This document shows, piece after piece, positions 6,096 to 11,884 of a DNA stretch of 11,884 bases. Origin of the DNA: an uncultured Lachnoclostridium sp. (lineage in GTDB: Bacteria > Bacillota > Clostridia > Lachnospirales > Lachnospiraceae). The notes below the pieces were generated by a model. The model had not been told where the DNA came from and searched no databases. It saw only the letters and a program-made list of their open reading frames with translations. The position numbers were made by a program, and so were the translations under genes. The stretch is taken from assembly GCA_958425285.1 (NCBI GenBank), contig CATZVV010000033.1, positions 1 to 11,884 of the forward strand. The letters run 5' to 3'. Positions within the stretch are counted from its first letter, which is position 1, and each line of letters opens with the position of its first letter.

Positions 6096-8207
6096 TTATT
6101 TATTATCCAATCCTTGCTCTAAATTCGGAATGTTGCAGGCCATATCCGGACCGCAATCTGCAAACTGATCGAAATCAACCTCTCCTACAAAAATCCGGTC
6201 GTCTTTTCCAAGTGCTCCGGGTATAATTGAAAACGTATTAGAAATACCATCCTGTGCATAACGAAATGGCAGCTTAGCTACAGAAGCCAAAGACGCTACT
6301 GCTCCATTCGTGTCTCTTCGATGCATCGGGTTTGCTCCTGGTGCAAGCGGCTCACCAAGTTTTCTGCCATCTGGTGTATTTCCCGTCTTTTTCCCATACA
6401 CAACATTAGAAGTAATTGTCAGAATGGACATGGTCGGTACGCTGTCACGATAGGTATGATGTTTGCGGATTTTATCCATAAATGATTTAACAAGATTGAC
6501 TGCCAACTCATCTACCCGATCATCATCATTCCCATATTTAGGGAACTCACCCTCTACTTCATAATCAACAACCACACCACTTTCGTTTCTGATTGCTTTT
6601 ACTTTTGCATACTTAATTGCACTCAAAGAATCTGCAACAACAGAAAGACCTGCAATGCCTGTTGCAAAATAACGTTTGACCTCTCGATCATGCAAGGACA
6701 TCTGAAGTGCTTCATAACAATATTTATCATGCATATAATGGATTACATTTAAGGTATTTACATAGAGTCCTGCCAGCCAATCCATCATTGCATCATATTT
6801 TTCCATAATATCATCAAATTCAAGATAATCACCTTCTACCTGACGATATTTCGGTCCAACCTGCTCACCCGTCTTTTCATCTATACCACCATTAATTGCA
6901 TAAAGCAAGCATTTTGCAAGATTTGCTCTTGCACCGAAAAACTGCATTTCCTTTCCTACCCGCATTGATGAAACACAGCACGCAATCGCATAATCATCGC
7001 CATGTGTAACTCTCATCAAATCGTCATTCTCATATTGAATAGAAGATGAGTCAATAGAAACCTTTGCACAATATCTCTTAAAGTTTTCAGGAAGCCGCGT
7101 TGACCAAAGTACCGTCAGATTTGGTTCAGGTGCAGGTCCTAAATTTTCAAGAGTATGCAAATAACGGAATGAGTTCTTCGTCACAAGCGGTCTGCCATCG
7201 ACACCAACACCTCCAATAGATTCGGTTACCCATGTAGGATCTCCCGAGAATAGTGAATTGTATTCCGGTGTTCTTGCAAATTTCACCATACGCAGCTTCA
7301 TAATAAAATGATCAATATACTCCTGTGCTTCGGCTTCTGTAATCACGCCATTCTCCAAATCCCGCTGAATATAAATGTCAAGAAATGTCGACGTTCTTCC
7401 CAGACTCATAGCAGCTCCATTTTGTTCTTTTACTGCAGCAAGATATCCAAAATATAACCACTGGATTGCTTCTTTCGCATTTTTTGCCGGTTTTCGAATA
7501 TTAAATCCATAAATATCACCCAATTCCGCCAAAGCCTGAAGTGCACGAATCTGTTCCTGAAGTTCTTCCCTTAACTGAATTGTCTTGGATACCATACGTA
7601 CTAATGCAGTATTCAACTGATGCTTTTTATCTTCAATCAGGTAATCAACACCATAGAGTGCAATTCGGCGATAATCACCAATAATTCTTCCCCTTCCATA
7701 TGCGTCCGGAAGTCCGGTAATGATACCGGCATGCCTTGCCTTACGCATCTCCGGAGTATATACATCAAAAACACCTTGATTGTGTGTTTTTCTATATTTT
7801 GTAAAAGTTTCTACAACTTTCTCATCCACTTTATATCCATATGCTTCACACGCAGTCTGAGCCATACGAATTCCACCAAAAGGTTGTAAAGAACGCTTTA
7901 ATGGTTTATCTGTCTGCAGACCAACAATCTGCTCCAAATTTTTATCTACATAGCCTGGACCATGCGAAGTGATTGTGGAAACAATTTTTGTGTCCATATC
8001 AAGCACACCACCAGCTTTTCTTTCCTGCTCAAATAAATCCAGCACCTCTTGCCATAACTTTTCTGTGCTTTCAGTCGGTTCCGCAAGAAAAGACTCATCA
8101 CCTTCATAAGGGGTGTAGTTTCTCTGAATAAAGTCTCGTACATTTACTGCATTACTCCAACTGCCAAGTTGAAACCCTTCCCAGCCTTCTAATTGTTTGT
8201 AAGCCAT
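6096..8207 (-). CDS. pflB: Pyruvate formate-lyase large subunit lacking the glycyl-radical domain
   Basis: Catalyses pyruvate + CoA to acetyl-CoA + formate, the non-oxidative fate of glycolytic pyruvate in anaerobes. The 703-aa chain has the normal PFL start (WEGFQLGSW), the PFL barrel and the paired active-site cysteines C410-C411 (DYAIACCVSSMR), equal to C418-C419 of E. coli. The core ends at FSIIPGALGKDD (659-670). In intact PFLs the radical domain follows shortly after; here there is instead a tail of about 33 residues (671-703) with C685 and C691 in a CX5C arrangement, then TAA. The glycine domain is encoded by the next gene, 15 nt downstream and in the same frame. AAGGA lies 8 nt before the ATG. 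It is the first gene of the operon, with a consensus promoter. It is full length up to the split, with no frameshift seen. Confidence 0.96.
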   Translation of the reverse strand: MAYKQLEGWEGFQLGSWSNAVNVRDFIQRNYTPYEGDESFLAEPTESTEKLWQEVLDLFEQERKAGGVLDMDTKIVSTITSHGPGYVDKNLEQIVGLQTDKPLKRSLQPFGGIRMAQTACEAYGYKVDEKVVETFTKYRKTHNQGVFDVYTPEMRKARHAGIITGLPDAYGRGRIIGDYRRIALYGVDYLIEDKKHQLNTALVRMVSKTIQLREELQEQIRALQALAELGDIYGFNIRKPAKNAKEAIQWLYFGYLAAVKEQNGAAMSLGRTSTFLDIYIQRDLENGVITEAEAQEYIDHFIMKLRMVKFARTPEYNSLFSGDPTWVTESIGGVGVDGRPLVTKNSFRYLHTLENLGPAPEPNLTVLWSTRLPENFKRYCAKVSIDSSSIQYENDDLMRVTHGDDYAIACCVSSMRVGKEMQFFGARANLAKCLLYAINGGIDEKTGEQVGPKYRQVEGDYLEFDDIMEKYDAMMDWLAGLYVNTLNVIHYMHDKYCYEALQMSLHDREVKRYFATGIAGLSVVADSLSAIKYAKVKAIRNESGVVVDYEVEGEFPKYGNDDDRVDELAVNLVKSFMDKIRKHHTYRDSVPTMSILTITSNVVYGKKTGNTPDGRKLGEPLAPGANPMHRRDTNGAVASLASVAKLPFRYAQDGISNTFSIIPGALGKDDRIFVGEVDFDQFADCGPDMACNIPNLEQGLDNK

Positions 8208-8252
8208 TTTTTATCGTCCTTTCTCTTTTTGCCCCCATTATGATTCCCAAAG

Positions 8253-8287
8253 TAAAGCATTAAAATACTCTATCCTCCCATGCTTTA
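8253..8287. repeat. 8-bp inverted repeat at the PFL transcription start
   Basis: TAAAGCAT (8253-8260) and ATGCTTTA (8280-8287) are perfect inverted copies separated by 19 bp. The right arm overlaps the last base of the -10 box and the expected start point near 8280. It could be an operator or the 5' stem-loop of the messenger. Confidence 0.6.
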
Positions 8288-8315
8288 TTATACCTAGACA
8301 TTACACTGCTGTCAA
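8287..8315 (-). promoter_or_regulatory. Consensus sigma-A promoter of the PFL operon
   Basis: On the minus strand a perfect TTGACA (8315-8310), a 17-bp spacer and a perfect TATAAT (8292-8287). The leader is about 73 nt. A fully consensus promoter fits the very high expression usual for PFL in fermenting bacteria. Confidence 0.9.
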
Positions 8316-8483
8316 GAAAAGTATGCCATTTACTCCTTTATTTTTTTACCAAAACCACAACATATAGCATTTTTTTTTGATTTTTTTTAAAAAAAACACA
8401 ATTTCTAAAAATCCGAACAAATTTATCCAAAAGCAAACTCCATTTCCTTACAAATCTGCCAGTAAAAACTTCCCTAAATCATC

Positions 8484-8512
8484 TTGAAATTTCCCACAAT
8501 CTGTATTAGAAT
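8484..8512 (+). promoter_or_regulatory. Sigma-A promoter of the ferredoxin gene
   Basis: TTGAAA (8484-8489), a 17-bp spacer and TAGAAT (8507-8512). The start point would be near 8519, about 37 nt before the ATG. Confidence 0.8.
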
Positions 8513-8555
8513 AAGCTTGTATGATTAATCATTATTAAAGAAGGAGGAATAAAAG

Positions 8556-8723
8556 ATGGCTTATACTATTTCTGACGAATGCATTAGCTGTGGTGCTTGC
8601 GCTGGTGAATGTCCAGCAGGTGCTATTGCTGAAGGAAGTGCTCACTATGAAATCGATGCGGATACATGCTTAGATTGCGGCGCTTGTGCAGCTACTTGTC
8701 CTACAGGTGCAATCGAAGGCTAA
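8556..8723 (+). CDS. Clostridial-type 2[4Fe-4S] ferredoxin
   Basis: A 55-aa cytoplasmic low-potential electron carrier. Two cluster motifs CX2CX2CX3CP are complete: C9, C12, C15, C19 and C38, C41, C44, C48. Each is followed by the usual A/T-G-A-I turn (PAGAI, PTGAI), and the chain shows the internal two-fold repeat of the family. The length is exactly that of clostridial ferredoxins, and the start MAYTISDECISCGAC is typical. AAGGAGG at 8541-8547 lies 8 nt before the ATG. It is a single-gene unit with its own promoter and a hairpin terminator right behind it, transcribed away from the PFL operon. Partners are probably pyruvate:ferredoxin oxidoreductase and hydrogenase elsewhere in the genome; supply of electrons to PflA is an attractive inference from position. 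Confidence 0.97.
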   Translation: MAYTISDECISCGACAGECPAGAIAEGSAHYEIDADTCLDCGACAATCPTGAIEG

Positions 8724-8746
8724 GTTCATATTCATTATGAATAGAA

Positions 8747-8796
8747 AAAACCTCAGTTCTTCCGATCGCTTTTATTCTCGGTTAAACTGAGGTTTT
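8747..8796. terminator. Bidirectional terminator between ferredoxin and pgi
   Basis: AAAACCTCAGTT (8747-8758) pairs perfectly with AACTGAGGTTTT (8785-8796); an inner pair CCGA (8762-8765) with TCGG (8778-8781) extends the stem. It is followed by TTTTAATTTTG on the plus strand and by a T6 run on the minus strand, so it can stop both the ferredoxin and the pgi transcripts, which converge here. Confidence 0.9.
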
Positions 8797-8828
8797 AATT
8801 TTGTCTCAAAGAAACTTATATTTGCTTT

Positions 8829-10178
8829 TTATAATCTTCTCAAAAGTTCTTTTCTTTCTTTTTCAAAGCCCGGTTTACCTAAAAGTGCAAACATATTTCT
8901 CTTATAGCTTTCTACACCCGGCTGATTAAATGGATTCACTCCCAAAATATATCCACTAACTCCACAGGCAAATTCAAAGAAATAGAACAATTCTCCCAGA
9001 TAGAATTCTGACTGTTCCGGCACACGAATAATTAAATTCGGAACAGCTCCATCCGTATGAGCAAGCTGCGTTCCTTTCATTGCGCTCTTGTTAATAAAAT
9101 CAAGTGTTTGTCCGGACAGATAATTCAGACCATCCAAATCAACGGCTTCCTCTTTTATTTTTAATTCATGGGATGGTAATTCTAACTCCATTACAGTTTC
9201 AAACATAATACGGGAACCATCCTGAATAAACTGTCCCATAGAGTGAAGGTCCGTTGTCAAATCAACAGAAGCCGGAAAAATTCCTTTTTGGTCTTTCCCT
9301 TCACTTTCACCATATAATTGCTTCCACCATTCACTCACATAATGGAAAAACGGTTCATAATTAGCTAACACTTCAACCTTTTTACCCTTACGCAGCAGTA
9401 TATTTCTAATGCCGGCATATGCAAGCGCATCATTCTTAGAAAATTCTGTCTCTAAACAGAGTTTTCGCATACTGGCAGCACCTTTCATTAATTCATCAAT
9501 GTTTGCACCGCTTACCGCTATTGGAAGTAATCCAACTGCAGTCAGCACAGAAAAACGCCCCCCAACATCATCTGGTACAACAAATGTCTCATATCCTTCT
9601 TCATCCGCAAGATGCTTCAAAGCTCCCCGTTCACGGTCGGTAGTTGCATAGATACGATTTGCTGCCTCTTCTTTACCGTACTTTTGTTCTAACATCTCTT
9701 TAAAAATACGAAATGCAATAGCCGGCTCCGTAGTTGTACCTGACTTACTAATTATATTTACAGAAAAATCTCTGTCACCAATTGTTTCGATTAATTGAGC
9801 TAAATATGTTGTACTAATACTATTACCTGCATAATAAATTTCAGGAGTCTTACGAATTTCCTTACAAACACAGTTATAAAATCCATGTCGCAAAAATTCA
9901 ATGGCAGCCCGTGCCCCCAAATACGATCCACCAATTCCAATTACGATTAGAACCTCTGAATCAGATTGAATTTTTCCTGCTGCCCTTTTTATTCGGTCAA
10001 ATTCTTCTTTGTCATAATCCACCGGCAAATCAATCCAGCCCAGAAAGTCATTTCCTTCACCATCTTTATTAATGAGCATATCTTTTGCCATAAGAATCGT
10101 ACGTTCCATAGACTTCATTTCATCCGGGCAAATAAACTGTTCCGTTAATGAACTGTCAAATGTAACATGTTTACTCAT
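8829..10178 (-). CDS. pgi: Glucose-6-phosphate isomerase
   Basis: Interconverts glucose 6-phosphate and fructose 6-phosphate, the second step of glycolysis, in the cytoplasm. Numbering from the chosen Met (449 aa, the usual size in low-GC Gram-positives): GIGGSYLGARAA (81-92), SKSGTTTEP (144-152, phosphate binding), the family signature DDVGGRFSV (203-211), the catalytic glutamate E291 in YGESEGK, and the second signature GVNPFNQPGVESYK (413-426) ending in the conserved K426. The start is ATG at 10178, with AAAGGA about 10 nt upstream; a TTG 15 codons earlier is open but would place that site inside the gene. It has its own promoter downstream of the membrane protein gene and ends at the bidirectional terminator. 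Confidence 0.97.
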   Translation of the reverse strand: MSKHVTFDSSLTEQFICPDEMKSMERTILMAKDMLINKDGEGNDFLGWIDLPVDYDKEEFDRIKRAAGKIQSDSEVLIVIGIGGSYLGARAAIEFLRHGFYNCVCKEIRKTPEIYYAGNSISTTYLAQLIETIGDRDFSVNIISKSGTTTEPAIAFRIFKEMLEQKYGKEEAANRIYATTDRERGALKHLADEEGYETFVVPDDVGGRFSVLTAVGLLPIAVSGANIDELMKGAASMRKLCLETEFSKNDALAYAGIRNILLRKGKKVEVLANYEPFFHYVSEWWKQLYGESEGKDQKGIFPASVDLTTDLHSMGQFIQDGSRIMFETVMELELPSHELKIKEEAVDLDGLNYLSGQTLDFINKSAMKGTQLAHTDGAVPNLIIRVPEQSEFYLGELFYFFEFACGVSGYILGVNPFNQPGVESYKRNMFALLGKPGFEKERKELLRRL

Positions 10179-10207
10179 TGATTCCACATCCTTTCCATCC
10201 TTTAGGG

Positions 10208-10264
10208 AAATACCCTGTATCAAGCAAATACTTATTAATGCATATATTTTAACAAATACCCTGT
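10208..10264. repeat. 11-bp direct repeat in the pgi promoter and leader
   Basis: AAATACCCTGT occurs at 10208-10218 and again at 10254-10264, 46 bp apart. On the transcribed strand it reads ACAGGGTATTT. One copy lies in the spacer between the -35 and -10 boxes; the other is in the leader just before the ribosome site and is part of a dyad AGGGAAATACCCT (10204-10216). Confidence 0.6.
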
Positions 10265-10274
10265 TTTTTTACAA
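10246..10274 (-). promoter_or_regulatory. Probable sigma-A promoter of pgi
   Basis: On the minus strand TTGTAA (10274-10269), a 17-bp spacer and TAAAAT (10251-10246), each box one or two bases off consensus. The leader to the ATG at 10178 would be about 60 nt. Confidence 0.6.
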
Positions 10275-10291
10275 TCACTTCAATATAATTT

Positions 10292-10978
10292 CTACACAAT
10301 ATATTCTTCAAGTACATCTGCAATTACCCTCTCTTCCTCTTTCGAAAATTCGATTTTCAATTCTGGTTCTTTCTGCGTACTAATTTTCTCCATATTCCGG
10401 GATTTCTCATCAAAATAATCATTCTGATATTTCTTTATTTCCTCCGGATGAAACTCCTGATTTTCTAATCTGGGACGATATACATTTTCAAGATAATCTT
10501 TCATATGCGTACGAAGCAGTTCTTTTTTTGTATTCAGGTTAACCAGGCCATCCAGAAACAGAAGTGTTCCGCAAAGTGCAAAGCCCCCTATAACAGTAAC
10601 AAAAAATATCCACTGCCCCATTTTTAAATAAAGGGTAGCAACGCCTCCTATAATGCTTCCAATTAGAGTGAGCACAAAAAACTGATTTCCAATGTTTTCC
10701 CACGTAAATAAATGTAAACCAAAACATTTATAACTTAAAATATACTTGTCCACAAAAACATCTACATTATTTACACCCAGATGAAGCTTATAGTTTGTCT
10801 CAAATTTCAATAAAATAACTTTCATCAACTTGTGTTTGGAGTGTGCCATATCCTTCGCCGCACAAATCAGCCTCCTATAACACCCTGCTACAAGTAGCTT
10901 AAAAATCAGTGTGAGTACAAAAAGTCCTGCTAAAACATACAAGGCGTATCTTTCCTCTAAAAAACGTTCCACTGTCAT
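10292..10978 (-). CDS. Uncharacterised three-helix membrane protein
   Basis: I do not recognise a family. The 228-aa protein has three clear hydrophobic segments: about 12-32 (VLAGLFVLTLIFKLLVAG), about 99-118 (FFVLTLIGSIIGGVATLYL) and about 123-143 (WIFFVTVIGGFALCGTLLFL). Between the first two is a soluble loop of about 65 residues rich in Lys and aromatic residues (KFETNYKLHLGVNNVDVFV). The C-terminal 80 residues are highly charged and probably cytoplasmic (LENQEFHPEEIKKYQNDYFDEKSRN). AGGGAGG lies 6 nt before the ATG, an excellent ribosome site, so it is surely translated. It follows murG by 136 bp in the same direction, but the gap has no clear promoter or terminator, so a link to wall synthesis is possible but unproven. 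Confidence 0.85.
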   Translation of the reverse strand: MTVERFLEERYALYVLAGLFVLTLIFKLLVAGCYRRLICAAKDMAHSKHKLMKVILLKFETNYKLHLGVNNVDVFVDKYILSYKCFGLHLFTWENIGNQFFVLTLIGSIIGGVATLYLKMGQWIFFVTVIGGFALCGTLLFLDGLVNLNTKKELLRTHMKDYLENVYRPRLENQEFHPEEIKKYQNDYFDEKSRNMEKISTQKEPELKIEFSKEEERVIADVLEEYIV

Positions 10979-11114
10979 AAAAAATCCTCCCTTTCGTTAT
11001 TTCCTTTTGTGTTTTCCTATGACTCAACTATATCAAATTTTTGACACTTTGACTAGATACCGAAAGGGAAAATCGTCCGACGGGAACTTACATTTTTCGC
11101 TATTTTTGAGAATT

Positions 11115-11884
11115 TTATACTGATTTAACAACAGAGTCTATAACATCTGCAACCTTACTGACAGCACTTTGCTGCTCACTTGAAGACATTGCTCTTTTAT
11201 ACTTCTCCCGGCTGCTATACACTTTACTAACAGCAGTCAAAAGCTTCTCACCTGTTAATTCATTCTCCTGAATAACATAACTGAAACCCTGCTTTTCAAA
11301 AGAGGCCGCATTTAGAATCTGATCACCACGGCTTGCCTCCTTAGAAAGCGGAATCAATATATTAGGCTTATGCAATGCAAGCAGTTCACAAATTGCATTT
11401 GCACCCGCTCTGGAAATAACCAAGTCTGCTGCATCCAGCAAATCGCATAATTCTTTCTGAATATACTCAAACTGAACATACCCTTCCCTCCCCTGAAGTG
11501 CAGGCTCTGTTTTATCTTTTCCACACAAATGAATAATCTGAAATTTTTCTAATAAGCGATCCAATACACTTCTCACCGCATCATTGACAATCACGGAGCC
11601 CAAACTTCCGCCAATCACAAGGAGTACTGGTTTGTTGGCTGTAAATCCGCAATAATCAAGCCCTTTCAGACGATTTCCCTGAAACAGTTCCTGACGAATT
11701 GGTGAGCCTGTCAAAGTGGCTTTTTCCTCCGGAAGATTCTGTAGAGTTTCCGGAAAATTCGTACAAATCTTCGTTGCAGAAGGCAAACAAATCCGGTTTG
11801 CCAGCCCCGGAGAGATGTCAGATTCATGAATTACCGAAGGTACCTTCTTTCTTTTGGCCGCCAAAACAACCGGAACCGTCACAA
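11115..11884 (-). CDS. murG: MurG, UDP-GlcNAc:undecaprenyl-PP-MurNAc-pentapeptide GlcNAc transferase (5' part outside the window)
   Basis: Adds GlcNAc to lipid I to make lipid II on the inner face of the membrane, the last cytoplasmic step of peptidoglycan precursor synthesis. About 255 C-terminal residues are visible out of roughly 355-360 in the family. Diagnostic parts are TVPVVLAAK with the following VIHESDISPGLANR (end of the N-terminal domain, acceptor side), LTGSPIRQELF, the glycine loop VIGGSLGSVIVND, and the UDP-GlcNAc site SRAGANAICELLALHKPNILIPL with GDQ further on. The reading frame is open to the right edge with no genuine start codon; the GTG at 11882 is an internal Val of the conserved TVPV segment. 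No other division or wall gene follows within the window. Confidence 0.95.
   Translation of the reverse strand, partial: VTVPVVLAAKRKKVPSVIHESDISPGLANRICLPSATKICTNFPETLQNLPEEKATLTGSPIRQELFQGNRLKGLDYCGFTANKPVLLVIGGSLGSVIVNDAVRSVLDRLLEKFQIIHLCGKDKTEPALQGREGYVQFEYIQKELCDLLDAADLVISRAGANAICELLALHKPNILIPLSKEASRGDQILNAASFEKQGFSYVIQENELTGEKLLTAVSKVYSSREKYKRAMSSSEQQSAVSKVADVIDSVVKSV

Larger units (their letters stand above)
8208..8555. other. Divergent regulatory region between the PFL operon and ferredoxin
   Basis: No gene is seen in these 348 bases. The region holds the minus-strand PFL promoter, a dyad at its start point, an A/T block (T-run 8370-8378, then eight T followed by eight A at 8381-8396) that may bend DNA or act as an upstream element, and the plus-strand ferredoxin promoter. 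The two -35 boxes are about 170 bp apart. I looked for the Rex operator pattern (TTGTTAA-N4-TTAACAA) and did not find it. Confidence 0.7.

Noticed and set aside
6096..6098. Sequencing error or frameshift as the cause of the PFL split
   Set aside because: Both parts are in the same frame, a perfect AGGAGG follows the stop, and the large chain has an extra tail before it. A single-base call error is therefore unlikely, though only reads can exclude it.
7946..8143. 65-aa minus-strand ORF inside the PFL gene
   Set aside because: It overlaps the unmistakable PFL coding sequence in another frame and has no ribosome site.
8208..8555. Rex (NADH-sensing) operator upstream of the PFL operon
   Set aside because: No TTGTTAA-N4-TTAACAA-like site is visible; the only clear dyad has an unrelated sequence.

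Overview
The window looks like a chromosomal segment from a low-GC, strictly anaerobic Gram-positive bacterium, most likely a Lachnospiraceae-type clostridium. Supporting signs are AT-rich intergenic DNA, strong AGGAGG-type ribosome binding sites, near-consensus sigma-A promoters, MecA, a clostridial 2[4Fe-4S] ferredoxin, a Gram-positive-length glucose-6-phosphate isomerase and pyruvate formate-lyase as a central fermentation enzyme. The species cannot be named from sequence alone. No tRNA, rRNA, CRISPR array, insertion sequence or phage gene was seen.

Left part (1-3800), all on the minus strand: the 5' part of a Sua5/YrdC threonylcarbamoyl-AMP synthase gene with its own promoter; a secreted Amidase_3 (CwlD-like) cell-wall amidase; a membrane-anchored glycoside hydrolase 18 protein with a stalk and an SH3-like domain, probably co-transcribed with the amidase; a strongly folding spacer; and an unrecognised 93-residue ORF that has a good promoter but no Shine-Dalgarno sequence and a leader bounded by a 12-bp inverted repeat.

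Centre (3881-8723): mecA (plus strand) converges on a compact four-gene minus-strand operon. The operon holds the large part of pyruvate formate-lyase (703 aa, with the Cys-Cys active site), a separate 79-aa glycyl-radical domain protein, the radical SAM activase PflA and a small DUF1858 CxxC protein, and it ends in a strong hairpin terminator. The formate-lyase is therefore split: thiyl site and glycyl radical site lie in two polypeptides separated by one in-frame TAA codon that is followed immediately by a perfect AGGAGG. The large subunit also carries an extra C-terminal tail of about 33 residues with a CX5C motif. A 55-aa 2[4Fe-4S] ferredoxin gene is transcribed divergently from the same intergenic region; it could supply electrons to PflA.

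Right part (8747-11884), minus strand: a bidirectional terminator, glucose-6-phosphate isomerase with a promoter and an 11-bp direct repeat, an unrecognised three-helix membrane protein, and the C-terminal two thirds of MurG running off the window edge.

Metabolically, Pgi feeds glycolysis and the PFL module converts the resulting pyruvate to acetyl-CoA and formate. The other genes are housekeeping: tRNA t6A modification, peptidoglycan synthesis and turnover, and ClpC adaptor function. The split PFL module is the most noteworthy content.
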